A stretch of 64,000 bases of DNA from Streptomyces aureocirculatus (GTDB taxonomy: Bacteria > Actinomycetota > Actinomycetes > Streptomycetales > Streptomycetaceae): contig NZ_JOAP01000005.1 of assembly GCF_000720475.1 (NCBI RefSeq), forward strand, positions 372,001 through 436,000, in the 5' to 3' direction. Positions 22,869 to 33,195 of this stretch are shown here, one piece after another. Each line of letters begins with the position of its first letter. Within the stretch, counting starts at the first letter, position 1. The translations under genes and the position numbers were made by a program. The notes below the pieces were generated by a model. It saw only the letters and a list, made by a program, of their open reading frames with translations, searched no databases and was not told the DNA's origin.

Positions 22869-25018
22869 GCGCGGGACAGTGGATGTGGCCACCACACCTT
22901 CGCTCCCGCGTCCAGGAACAGGGACGTGACCAGGATCGAGCGGACGATGAAGGTGTCCAGGAGGACGCCGAGGGCGACCGCGAAGCCTATTTCGACGAAG
23001 GCGACCATGGGGATCGTGCCGAGGACGGCGAAGGTGCCCGCGAGTACCAGGCCCGCCGACGTGATGACCGCTCCGGTCGCGGCCAGACCGGTGAGGACGC
23101 CCTGGCGGGTGCCCTGACGGGCCGCCTCCTCGCGGATCCGGGTCGTCAGGAAGATGTTGTAGTCGATGCCGAGCGCCACGAGGAACACGAAGACGAACAG
23201 CGGGAAGTCCGTGGACTCGCCGGGGAAGTCGAAGAGGTGCCGGAAGACGAGCGCGCTGATGCCCAGGGCCGCCGAGAACGACACGATGACCGTGCCGATC
23301 AGGAGCAGCGGGGCCACGACGGCGCGCAGCAGGACGCCGAGGACGATCAGCACGACAAGGAGGACCAGCGGGATGACCAGCTTGTCGTCGTGGACGGTCG
23401 CCTTGTCCATGTCGAGCAGCGTCGCCGTGCCGCCGCCCACCCGGGCGTCCGCGTCCGGCACGGCGTGCACGGCGTCCCGTACCCGTTCCACCGTGTCCTT
23501 GGCGGCCCGACTGTCGGACGGATCGCTGAGGGTCGCCTCGAAAAGCACCTGACCGTCGTGTTCCGCCCTGGTGCCCGGCGGGGTCCCGACGGTGCCGCGC
23601 TGGACGCCGCTGGTGCCCTCCACCACCCGGCGGACGTCGTCGGCCCGCGCCTTCTCCGCCACGACGACCATCGGGTCACCGCTGCCCGCGGGGAAGTACT
23701 CGGCCTGCACCTCCTGCCCCGTCACGGAGTCCGGCTTGTCGATGAAGGCGTCCTCGTTGCTGATCCCGGCCGCGCGCAACTGGATCAGGCCGAGGGCGAG
23801 CACCGCGAGCGCCAGTGAGGTGGCGACCCAGGTCATCCGGGGGCGCCCGGCGATCCGGCGGCCCATCCGCGCCCACATGCCGTGCTCGGCGGGATCGGAC
23901 GAGCCGACGTGCGGGATCACCGGCCAGAACAGCCAGCGGCCGCAGATCACCAGGAGGGCCGGGAACAGCGACAGCATGGCGAGGAGCCCCACCGCCACGC
24001 CGATCGCAGCCACCGGGCCGAGCCCGCGCGTGGAGTTCATCTCGGCGGCGAGGAGCACCAGCATGCTCAGGACGACGGTCGCGCCCGACGCGAGCACGGC
24101 GGGCCCCGCGCGGTGCAGGGCCAGGGCCATCGCCTCGTGCCGGTCCTCGTGCCTGCGCAGCTCCTCGCGGTACCGGGCGACGAGGAGCAGCGCGTAGTCC
24201 GTGCCCGCGCCGAAGACGAGGACGGTGAGGATGCCCGCGCTCTGGCCGTTGACCGTCAGACCCGCGTGCTCGGCCAGGAGATAGATCAGCGCCTGCGCGC
24301 CGTACAACGACACGAAGACCGAGATCAGCGGGACGAACAGGAGGATCGGACTGCGATAGGTGATCAGCAGGGCCACCACGACGACCGCGCCCGCGGCGAG
24401 CAGCAGCGTCGAGTCGATGTCGGCGAAGGCCTCGGCGAAGTCGGCCGAGACGCCCGCGGGTCCGGTGATGTACACGTCCAGGCCGTCCGTGTCCCTGCCG
24501 CCGTCCGCCACCTGCTCCCTGACGTCCTCGACCGCGTCCGGCAGGTCGTTCCAGGTCTCGTTGTTCATGGTGAGCGGCACATACACCTGCGCCGCCTGCG
24601 CCTGTTCCGCCGTGTCGCCCGTCTTGTCGAAGACCGGGCCGCGGGTCTCGTCGCCGCGGATCCAGTGCGAGCGAAGCTGCCTGATCTCGCTGACGCCGTC
24701 CGCGATCCGGGCCCGGTCGGCGCCGGTCAGGGGGCCGTTCTCGCGGGCGTACACGACGACCATGGGCATGGTCTCGGGCCTGAACCCGGCGGCGGCGTCG
24801 AGGACCCGGGTCGACTCGGCGGACCGCGGCACCCAGGACGAGGTGGTGTTGTCCTGTACGTCGCCGAGCTTCTGGGCGAGGGGCGCGGCGAGGACAAGGA
24901 CGATCAGCCACAGCACGAGCACCAGCCACTTGGTGCGGGGGCCGCAGATCAGTTGGGCCACGCCCTGGCGTGCCCGCCGCTCCGCGTCCGGCCTGGTCCG
25001 TGACCGAGTCTCAGGCAT
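22799..25018 (-). CDS. MMPL-family RND transporter
   Basis: A 739-residue integral membrane protein starting at ATG 25018 (AGGGGAGAG upstream). It has two homologous halves, each with an extracytoplasmic domain and a cluster of transmembrane helices. Characteristic MMPL text includes [20 protein letters not shown] in the first half and [20 protein letters not shown] in the second. In actinobacteria such proteins export lipids, siderophores or antibiotics, and the substrate here is unknown. The C-terminus carries three 7-residue DDPSP repeats created by a 21-bp tandem duplication. It is divergent from rpe with a 178-bp gap. Confidence 0.92.
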   Translation of the reverse strand: MPETRSRTRPDAERRARQGVAQLICGPRTKWLVLVLWLIVLVLAAPLAQKLGDVQDNTTSSWVPRSAESTRVLDAAAGFRPETMPMVVVYARENGPLTGADRARIADGVSEIRQLRSHWIRGDETRGPVFDKTGDTAEQAQAAQVYVPLTMNNETWNDLPDAVEDVREQVADGGRDTDGLDVYITGPAGVSADFAEAFADIDSTLLLAAGAVVVVALLITYRSPILLFVPLISVFVSLYGAQALIYLLAEHAGLTVNGQSAGILTVLVFGAGTDYALLLVARYREELRRHEDRHEAMALALHRAGPAVLASGATVVLSMLVLLAAEMNSTRGLGPVAAIGVAVGLLAMLSLFPALLVICGRWLFWPVIPHVGSSDPAEHGMWARMGRRIAGRPRMTWVATSLALAVLALGLIQLRAAGISNEDAFIDKPDSVTGQEVQAEYFPAGSGDPMVVVAEKARADDVRRVVEGTSGVQRGTVGTPPGTRAEHDGQVLFEATLSDPSDSRAAKDTVERVRDAVHAVPDADARVGGGTATLLDMDKATVHDDKLVIPLVLLVVLIVLGVLLRAVVAPLLLIGTVIVSFSAALGISALVFRHLFDFPGESTDFPLFVFVFLVALGIDYNIFLTTRIREEAARQGTRQGVLTGLAATGAVITSAGLVLAGTFAVLGTIPMVAFVEIGFAVALGVLLDTFIVRSILVTSLFLDAGAKVWWPHPLSRADDPSPPADDPSPSGDDSSPSGV

Positions 25019-25196
25019 GGCTCTCCCCTGCCGCCCAACGAGCTGCCGGTGGACGGACAGCATGGCACGGGGGGAGCGGGACCGGGGAGGTCGCCCGCGC
25101 AGCCTCCGTGTGCCCTCGCGCACCCTCCGCGCGCCCCCGCGGGGCCTTGCCGGGACCGGGGCGGGCGACGGCTGCCGGGCATGGCAGTCTTGGGGC

Positions 25197-25883
25197 ATGG
25201 CCGCGCAGATCAACCCCAGCATCCTCTCCGCCGACTTCGCCCGCCTCGCCGACGAGGCGCGGGCCGTTCAGGGCGCGGATTGGCTCCATGTCGATGTCAT
25301 GGACAACCACTTCGTCCCGAACCTCACCCTGGGGGTGCCGGTCGTAGAGTCCCTGGCACGGGCGACGGACACGCCCCTGGACTGTCACCTGATGATGGAG
25401 GACCCCGATCGCTGGGCCCCGCAGTACGTCGAAGCGGGCGCCGGATCGGTCACGTTCCACGCCGAGGCCGCCGCGGCGCCGGTGCGCCTCGCCCGCGAGA
25501 TCCGCGCCAAGGGCGCCCGCTCGGCCATGGCCCTGAAGCCGGCGACGCCCATCGAGCCGTACGAGGATCTGCTGCCCGAGCTGGACATGCTCCTGATCAT
25601 GACCGTGGAGCCCGGCTTCGGCGGCCAGGCCTTCCTCGACATCATGCTCCCCAAGATCCGCCGCACCCGCGAGCTCATCAGCAAGCACGGCCTCGAACTG
25701 TGGCTCCAGGTCGACGGCGGGGTCTCGGCCACGACCATCGAGCGCTGCGCCGAAGCCGGTGCCGATGTCTTCGTCGCGGGCTCGGCCGTGTACGGCGCGG
25801 ACGACCCGGCCGAGGCGGTACGTGCACTGCGCACCCAGGCCGAGTCGGCCACGGCCACCGCCGCGTGGGCGTGCGCCCACTGA
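25197..25883 (+). CDS. rpe: ribulose-phosphate 3-epimerase
   Basis: Interconverts ribulose 5-phosphate and xylulose 5-phosphate in the pentose phosphate pathway. The 228-residue TIM barrel has [33 protein letters not shown] (metal ligands), [19 protein letters not shown] and QVDGGVS, all family hallmarks. The start ATG 25197 fits the family N-terminus; only GGGG is seen upstream. The SorC-type regulator follows. Confidence 0.96.
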   Translation: MAAQINPSILSADFARLADEARAVQGADWLHVDVMDNHFVPNLTLGVPVVESLARATDTPLDCHLMMEDPDRWAPQYVEAGAGSVTFHAEAAAAPVRLAREIRAKGARSAMALKPATPIEPYEDLLPELDMLLIMTVEPGFGGQAFLDIMLPKIRRTRELISKHGLELWLQVDGGVSATTIERCAEAGADVFVAGSAVYGADDPAEAVRALRTQAESATATAAWACAH

Positions 25884-26016
25884 GGTGCCGCGCGGGCACG
25901 ACGGGGACCCGACGCGGCCGACGGCTTGGCCACGGGAACGTGAACGCAGCCCATCAGGGCTGATCAGGTACGCCGGATCTGCAAGGATGAAGAGCGAATC
26001 CAGGTGTACGTATGTG

Positions 26017-27069
26017 GTGAACAGCAGTGAGGAGAGCGCCGTGTCGGCCATGTCGGCGGGTCGGTCAGCCATGCGGATGGGTCCCGCGGAGCTGGTGCAG
26101 GCGGCGGCCATGGCCCGCCGCTTCTACCTCGAGGGCAAGTCCAAGATCCAGATCGCCGAGGAGTTCGGCGTGAGCCGCTTCAAGGTGGCGCGGGTCCTGG
26201 AGACCGCTCTCGAGCGTGACCTTGTACGGATCGAGATCCGCGTGCCCGCCGAGCTGGACGCGGAGCGCTCGGACGCGCTGCGCGCCCGCTACGGCCTGCG
26301 GCACGCAGTCGTCGTGGAGTCCCCGGCCCCCACGGACGACGCCGACGATTCGCCCGATCCCGAGAACCTCGGCGAGGTCGCCGCGGGTCTCCTCGGCGAA
26401 CTCGTCAACGAGGGCGACGTGCTCGGCCTCGCCTGGGGGCGCTCGACCATCCACATGGCCGCGGCGCTCGACGTGCTGCCGCCGTGCACGGTCGTGCAGC
26501 TCACGGGCGTGTACGACGCGGGGACCGCGGAGCGCGGCTCGGTGGAGGCGGTGCGCCGTGCCGCACAGGTCTCCGGCGGCGACGCGCACCCGATCTACGC
26601 CCCGATGCTGCTGCCCGACGCGGCGACCGCGGGCGCGCTGCGGAACCAGACCGGGATCGCGCGCGCCTTCGAGTACTTCGACAAGGTCACGGTCGCGGCG
26701 GTGTCCATCGGCTCCTGGGAGCCCGGCATCTCCACGGTCCACGACATGCTCAGCGACGAGGAGCGCGCGCACTACGCCTCGCTCGGTGTCGCGGCGGAGA
26801 TGTCGGCCCACCTCTTCGACGCCGAGGGCCGCAGGGTCGGGCGCGACCTCGGCGAGCGCTGCATCACCGTCGAGACGGACCGGCTTCGCCGGATCCCCGA
26901 GGTCGTCGCCATCGCGGGCGGCCAGCGCAAGGCCGCCGCCATCGACGCCGTGCTGCGCTCCGGACTCGTCACGAGCCTGGTCACCGACACGGCGGCCGCG
27001 GACCAGCTCCTGGTGGCCGGTTCGATGCCGCGGCCCGCCCTCGACCGGGCGGACCCGGACGGCGAATAG
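26017..27069 (+). CDS. SorC/DeoR-type sugar-binding transcriptional regulator
   Basis: A 350-residue regulator. The N-terminal helix-turn-helix (YLEGKSKIQIAEEFGVSRFKVARVLETAL) is followed by a SorC sugar-phosphate-binding domain (GLAWGRSTIHMAAAL, ERCITVETDRLRRIPEVVAIAGG). SorC proteins respond to phosphorylated sugars. The position just after rpe suggests a pentose-phosphate signal, but the target is not shown. The start is taken as GTG 26017 by family N-terminus; GTG 26041 has a better ribosome-binding site (GGAGAG) and would remove 8 residues. Confidence 0.88.
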   Translation: MNSSEESAVSAMSAGRSAMRMGPAELVQAAAMARRFYLEGKSKIQIAEEFGVSRFKVARVLETALERDLVRIEIRVPAELDAERSDALRARYGLRHAVVVESPAPTDDADDSPDPENLGEVAAGLLGELVNEGDVLGLAWGRSTIHMAAALDVLPPCTVVQLTGVYDAGTAERGSVEAVRRAAQVSGGDAHPIYAPMLLPDAATAGALRNQTGIARAFEYFDKVTVAAVSIGSWEPGISTVHDMLSDEERAHYASLGVAAEMSAHLFDAEGRRVGRDLGERCITVETDRLRRIPEVVAIAGGQRKAAAIDAVLRSGLVTSLVTDTAAADQLLVAGSMPRPALDRADPDGE

Positions 27070-27220
27070 CGGTTCCCTGCCGGGTACGGCGACCGGCGGT
27101 TCCTTACGGGGTACGGGGCACGAGGCGCCGGGCCGGGTACGGGGGCGGCGCTGAGAGGGCCGACCGGCGGGCGGGCATCGGCGCGCGCCGGTCCGCGGAA
27201 GCTGTGGCAGCATCGAGCGC

Positions 27221-27637
27221 ATGATCTTCCGGTCGTCCGGCCGTCTGCTCGGCGCCCTCCTCGTCTGCCTCGCCGTCCTGCTGCCGGGCTGCGGCACGGA
27301 GCGGCAGGGCGGCAGCGGCGACGCCGCCGATACGGTGTCCACGCCCGCGTGGGCGCGCGGCATGGAGACCGTCCGGGCGGAGCGGCTGCCCGCGGCGGCC
27401 CGGCGGACGCTGCGGCTCATCGACGAGGGCGGGCCCTTCCCCCACGCCAAGGACGGCACCGTCTTCCGCAACTTCGAGGGCGAGCTGCCGCGGCAGGCAC
27501 GCGGCTACTACCGCGAGTACACCGTCCGCACGCCGGGGGAACGCGACCGCGGGGCCCGTCGCCTCGTCACCGGCCGCGAGGACGAGACGTACTACACGGA
27601 CGATCACTACGCGTCCTTCAGGGCGGTACTGAGATGA
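27221..27637 (+). CDS. lipoprotein guanyl-specific ribonuclease (RNase Sa/barnase family)
   Basis: A 138-residue exported RNase. The N-terminal signal ends in LLPGC, a lipobox with Cys24 as lipid anchor. The mature domain matches RNase Sa: GPFPHAKDGTVFRNFEG, YYREYTVRTPG, YYTDDHYASF. By alignment with RNase Sa, catalytic residues are Glu99, Arg110 and His129. Cysteines for the RNase Sa disulfide are absent. It would cleave RNA after guanines at the cell surface. The stop overlaps an in-frame ATG of the inhibitor gene. Confidence 0.9.
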   Translation: MIFRSSGRLLGALLVCLAVLLPGCGTERQGGSGDAADTVSTPAWARGMETVRAERLPAAARRTLRLIDEGGPFPHAKDGTVFRNFEGELPRQARGYYREYTVRTPGERDRGARRLVTGREDETYYTDDHYASFRAVLR

Positions 27638-27666
27638 CGGCGGCGGAGGACGAGGAGGGTCGGGAC

Positions 27667-28050
27667 ATGACGACGGACGACGGGGTCCGCGGGCCGCTCG
27701 GGCCCGTGTGCGAGGCCGTGCGCGGCACCGGCTGGGCCACGCGTGCGCTCGACCTGGACGGCGTACGCGACAAGGCCGCCTTCATGGACCGGTGCGCCGC
27801 CGCCCTGACCCTGCCGGACTGGTTCGGGCGCAACTGGGACGCGCTCGCCGACTGCCTGACCGACCCGGCCCTGGCGCGGGGCGCGCGCGGGCAACTGCTC
27901 GTCGTCAGCGGGTGGCGGGAGTACGCCGACGCGGCGCCGGACGACTGGGCCGCCGCGCAGGAGGTGTTCGCCGACGCGGTCGCGTACGGGCGGGAACAGA
28001 AGCGCGGCCTGGAGATCGTGCTCGTGATGGGGCCGACGCGGACCGACTGA
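27667..28050 (+). CDS. barstar-type ribonuclease inhibitor
   Basis: A 127-residue cytoplasmic protein of the barstar family, with the hallmark WFGRNWDALADCL and the C-terminal strand LEIVLVMGP. Barstars block the active site of barnase/RNase Sa-type enzymes. Located directly after such an RNase, it most likely protects the producer from its own enzyme. ATG 27667 has a strong AGGAGGG ribosome-binding site 7 nt upstream. An in-frame ATG at 27634 overlaps the RNase stop (ATGA) and would add 11 acidic residues. Confidence 0.9.
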   Translation: MTTDDGVRGPLGPVCEAVRGTGWATRALDLDGVRDKAAFMDRCAAALTLPDWFGRNWDALADCLTDPALARGARGQLLVVSGWREYADAAPDDWAAAQEVFADAVAYGREQKRGLEIVLVMGPTRTD

Positions 28051-28163
28051 GGACGCCGCCGCCGGCTCCCGCGTGCGCCGCGCCGCCGGCACCCGCGTAC
28101 GCAGTGCGGGACGGTGGAAGCGGAGCGTGGTCGGCTTGGAGGATCCGACCAGGGGTTTCATCG

Positions 28164-29724
<1,561 letters not shown>

Positions 29725-30073
29725 GCGCTGCGCTGCGGGAGCGTTATTTGTCTGCGGGGTGTGGGGGCTGGTCGCGCCCACGCGGCGGAGCCGCACATGA
29801 ACACAGCCCCGCGCCCCTAGAGCGGCGGGCCGCGGCCCCCCCGGGGGGCCGCCCGCCGCTCCCGGGGGGGGGGGGGGGGTTCGTGCGGGGGCCCGCCGGC
29901 CCGGCGCGGCGGCTGATGCGCAACGTTGCTGCATTACGGGCGGGAACCGGCGCCCATAGAGTCATGCGCTGTACGTGGCGTGGCGGGGACTGCCTGCTCG
30001 GTGGCTCCCGTTTCCTTCGTGGGCTGCCGCGGCTCCCTGCCACTTCTACCGGCAGCGATGAAGGAGCCAGCGC
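29725..30073 (+). other. 349-bp intergenic region with Streptomyces repeat, hairpin and 16-G run
   Basis: About 29760-29819 is a repeat type seen in many Streptomyces genomes (GGCTGGTCGCGCCCACGCGG ... CCCCGCGCCCCT). Next, 29821-29860 forms a strong hairpin (AGCGGCGGGC/GCCCGCCGCT arms with a 3-nt bulge), which may terminate guaB1. A homopolymer of 16 G follows at 29864-29879. The APC permease leader with AAGGAG at 30061 closes the region. No gene is supported. Confidence 0.75.
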
Positions 30074-31567
30074 GTGCTCGATCAGGGCGCACCCCCGCAG
30101 ACCAGTCCAAGGCCCCCGGCAGCGGCCGGCCTCGGCAGTCGACTGATGCGGCGCAAGCCGGTGGAACTCCTGGTCGCGGAGGGCTGCCAGGGCGAGGGTG
30201 GCTCGCTTCGGCGCACCCTCGGCATGTGGCAGCTCACCATGATCAGCATCGGTGCGACGCTCGGCACCGGCATCTTCGTGGTGCTCGGCGAGAGCGTCCC
30301 CAAGGCGGGACCCGCCGTGACGGTGTCGTTCGTCATCGCCGGACTCACCGCGCTCTTCTCGGCCCTCTCGTACGCGGAGCTGGCCGGCTCCATACCGGTC
30401 GCCGGGTCCTCGTACTCGTACGCATACGCAACCATGGGTGAACTCGTCGCCTGGGTGTGCGGCTGGTGTCTGGTCCTGGAGTACGGCGTGTCGGTCGCGG
30501 CGGTCGCCGTCGGCTGGGGCGAGTACCTGAACGAACTGCTCGACGGCACCATCGGCGTCACCATCCCGGACGCGCTGTCCGCGGCGCCCGGCGAGGCCGA
30601 CGGCGCCATCATCAACCTGCCGGGCCTGGTCGTGGTGCTGCTCGCCATGGTCTTCCTGCTCGGCGGCGCCAAGGAGTCCGCCCGCGCCAACACGATCATG
30701 GTGATCGTGAAGATCGCGGCCCTCGTGCTGTTCTGCGCCGTCGGCTTCACCGGCTTCAAGTCCGGCAACTACTCCGACTTCATGCCGCTCGGCGTGGCAG
30801 GCGTCAGCGCCGCCGGAGCGAGCCTGTTCTTCTCCTACATCGGCTTCGACGCCGCGTCCACCGCCGGTGAGGAGGCCAAGAACCCGCAGCGCGACCTGCC
30901 CCGCGCGATCATGCTCTCGCTGATCATCGTCACCGCGCTGTACGTCCTGGTCGCCGCCGTCGCCGTCGGCGCGTGGAACTGGACGGAGTTCGAGGACTCC
31001 ACGGCATCGCTGACCGCGATCATGAACGATGTCACCGGCAAGACCGTCTGGGGCACCCTGCTCGCGGCCGGCGCCGTCATCTCCATCGCCAGTGTCGTCC
31101 TGACCGTGCTCTACGGCCAGACCCGGGTCCTTTTCGCGATGTCCCGCGACGGCCTCGTGCCCAAGAAGTTCGCCAAGGTCAGCGGCAAGACCGGCACGCC
31201 CCGCGTGAACACCGTCATCGTGTCGCTGTTCTGCGGCGCCCTGGCCTCCGTCATCCCGCTCGGCAAGCTCGTCGACGCCACCAGCATCGGCACGCTCTTC
31301 GCCTTCGGCCTGGTCAACATCGCCGTGATCGTGCTGCGCCGCACCCAGCCCGACATGGCGCGCACCTTCCGGGTGCCGCTCGGCTGGCTCTTCCCGGTGC
31401 TCGGCTTCGGTTTCTGCGCGTACAACATGTTCAACCTCGACTCCGTCACCTGGGTGGTCTTCGGTGTCTGGATGGCCGTCGGGCTCGTGTTCTACTTCCT
31501 GTACGGGATGCGCCGCTCCCGTCTGGAGACCGAGTTGCCCGCAGGGAAGGTCTCCCCAGTGAAGTGA
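30074..31567 (+). CDS. APC-family amino acid permease
   Basis: A 497-residue membrane protein of the APC (cationic amino acid transporter-like) family. It shows the TM1 motif SIGATLGTGIFVVLGE and the family segment SYIGFDAASTAGEEAKNPQRDLPRAI. Twelve or more hydrophobic helices are visible. GTG 30074 follows AAGGAG by 7 nt. Substrate cannot be read from sequence. The Lrp regulator starts 25 bp after the stop, and an amidohydrolase and a flavin monooxygenase follow, so uptake of an amino acid that is then degraded is plausible. Confidence 0.92.
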   Translation: MLDQGAPPQTSPRPPAAAGLGSRLMRRKPVELLVAEGCQGEGGSLRRTLGMWQLTMISIGATLGTGIFVVLGESVPKAGPAVTVSFVIAGLTALFSALSYAELAGSIPVAGSSYSYAYATMGELVAWVCGWCLVLEYGVSVAAVAVGWGEYLNELLDGTIGVTIPDALSAAPGEADGAIINLPGLVVVLLAMVFLLGGAKESARANTIMVIVKIAALVLFCAVGFTGFKSGNYSDFMPLGVAGVSAAGASLFFSYIGFDAASTAGEEAKNPQRDLPRAIMLSLIIVTALYVLVAAVAVGAWNWTEFEDSTASLTAIMNDVTGKTVWGTLLAAGAVISIASVVLTVLYGQTRVLFAMSRDGLVPKKFAKVSGKTGTPRVNTVIVSLFCGALASVIPLGKLVDATSIGTLFAFGLVNIAVIVLRRTQPDMARTFRVPLGWLFPVLGFGFCAYNMFNLDSVTWVVFGVWMAVGLVFYFLYGMRRSRLETELPAGKVSPVK

Positions 31568-31592
31568 CACGCAGAGAAGTGAACGACCCCCA

Positions 31593-32048
31593 GTGCGACT
31601 GAACGATCTCGACGAACGCATCGTGCACGCCCTCGCCGAGGACGCCCGCCGCTCCTACGCCGACATCGGCCAGCTCGTCGGCCTGTCCGCGCCCGCCGTG
31701 AAACGCCGCGTGGACAGGCTGCGGGCCACCGGAGCCATCACCGGGTTCACCGTCCGGGTCGACCCGGCCGCGCTCGGCTGGGAGACCGAGGGGTTCATCG
31801 AGATCTACTGTCGGCGCAACACCTCGCCGGAGGCGATCCAGCGGGGTCTTGAGCGGTATCCGGAGATCGCGTCCGCCTCCACCGTCACCGGGGAGGCGGA
31901 CGCGATCGTTCAGGTTTTTGCTGCTGACATGCGGCATTTCGAGCGGGTTCTTGAGCGCATCGCCGGGGAGCCGTTCGTTGAGCGGACGAAGTCCGTGCTT
32001 GTGCTTTCGCCGCTCATGCGGCGGTTTTCTTCCGGGGCGCCCGCCTAG
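31593..32048 (+). CDS. Lrp/AsnC family transcriptional regulator
   Basis: A 151-residue regulator with an N-terminal winged helix-turn-helix (LNDLDERIVHALAEDARRSYADIG followed by LSAPAVKRRVDRL) and a C-terminal RAM amino-acid-sensing domain (EIASASTVTGEADAIVQVFA). GTG 31593 lies 25 bp after the permease stop, so the two are probably co-transcribed and the protein may sense the imported amino acid. It stands before a repeat element and the catabolic genes. Confidence 0.93.
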   Translation: MRLNDLDERIVHALAEDARRSYADIGQLVGLSAPAVKRRVDRLRATGAITGFTVRVDPAALGWETEGFIEIYCRRNTSPEAIQRGLERYPEIASASTVTGEADAIVQVFAADMRHFERVLERIAGEPFVERTKSVLVLSPLMRRFSSGAPA

Positions 32049-32070
32049 TTTCCGCTCCTGCGGGTGCGCT

Positions 32071-32109
32071 GTGGCTTGTCGCGCAGTTCCCCGCGCCCCT
32101 GACGGGGCG
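32071..32109. repeat. Streptomyces intergenic repeat, second copy
   Basis: GTGGCTTGTCGCGCAGTTCC followed by CCGCGCCCCTGACGGGGCG is nearly identical to the right arm of the large inverted repeat at 19239-19278. It can form a small hairpin (CGCCCC-type arms) and may terminate the Lrp transcript. The remaining part of the gap up to 32313 shows no gene. Confidence 0.7.
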
Positions 32110-32313
32110 CCCCAGCGGCCTCCGGGGCGAGCGGCCATCGGGGTCTGCGCAACGAATCGCCGTCCACCCGGTCCTATGCGCAACAGATCGCCCAGTGCGG
32201 TGCAACTGTCGTGCCTTGCCGCGCCACAGCCGCGGAACGTACCGTCTTTGCGAACCCCTGACGCCACCGCGTTTCCCGACGCGCGTCTCCCTTCGCACGC
32301 CCCGAGGTCCGCC

Positions 32314-33117
32314 ATGCCGCCGCTGCGCACAGCCCTGCTCCAGAGCTCTGGCCATCCGGGGTCCGTCGCCGCCAATCTCAAGGTGCTCCAGGAGGCCGCC
32401 GAGCGCGCCGCCGCCGCGGGCGCCCGGCTCCTTGTGACCTCCGAGATGTTCCTGACCGGCTACGCGATCGGCGACGACGTGCCGCGCCTGGCCGAGGCGG
32501 CCGACGGCGAGGCCGCGGACGCGGTCGCCGACATCGCCGTACGGCACGGCGTAGCCATCGCGTACGCCTATCCCGAGCGCGCGGGCGAGCAGGTCTTCAA
32601 CTCCGTCCAGCTCATCGGCGCGGACGGCACCCGGCTCGCGAACTACCGCAAGACCCACCTCTTCGGCTGCTTCGAGCGCGACCACTTCACGCCCGGCGAC
32701 CGTGCCGTCGTCCAGGCCGACCTCGACGGCCTCCGGGTCGGCCTGATGATCTGCTACGACGTGGAGTTCCCCGAGAACGTCCGGGCGCACGCCCTCGCGG
32801 GCACGGACCTCCTGCTCGTCCCGACGGCACAGATGCACCCGTTCCAGTTCGTCGCCGAGTCCGTCGTACCGGTGCGCGCCTTCGAGAACCAGCTCTATGT
32901 CGCGTACGTCAACCGCGTCGGCCCCGAGGGCGACTTCGAGTTCGTCGGCCTCTCCACCCTCGCGGGCCCCGACGGGACCGCGAGGGCGCGGGCCGGCCGC
33001 GGGGAGGAACTGGTGTTCGCCGACGCCGACCCCGCCTTCCTGGCCGCCTCGCGCGCCGGCAACCCGTATCTGAGCGACCGCCGCCCCGGTCTGTACGGCC
33101 CGCTCAGCGAGGGCTGA
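32314..33117 (+). CDS. carbon-nitrogen hydrolase (nitrilase superfamily)
   Basis: A 267-residue amidohydrolase. The Glu-Lys-Cys triad is complete: Glu44 (TSEMFLTGY), Lys113 (YRKTHLFG) and Cys147 (MICYDVEFPENVR). The start is ATG 32314 with GAGG upstream. Nitrilase-superfamily members hydrolyse amides, carbamoyl compounds or nitriles. With a tryptophan-monooxygenase-like enzyme 78 bp downstream, an amide product of that enzyme is an attractive substrate. This link is inferred from neighbourhood only. Confidence 0.9.
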   Translation: MPPLRTALLQSSGHPGSVAANLKVLQEAAERAAAAGARLLVTSEMFLTGYAIGDDVPRLAEAADGEAADAVADIAVRHGVAIAYAYPERAGEQVFNSVQLIGADGTRLANYRKTHLFGCFERDHFTPGDRAVVQADLDGLRVGLMICYDVEFPENVRAHALAGTDLLLVPTAQMHPFQFVAESVVPVRAFENQLYVAYVNRVGPEGDFEFVGLSTLAGPDGTARARAGRGEELVFADADPAFLAASRAGNPYLSDRRPGLYGPLSEG

Positions 33118-33195
33118 CGCCCGCCCCGCCGCAGCCCCGCCGCCCGAGACCTCGCCCCGCACCACCCCCCGTACCGCGCAAGGAGTCCCTACCCC

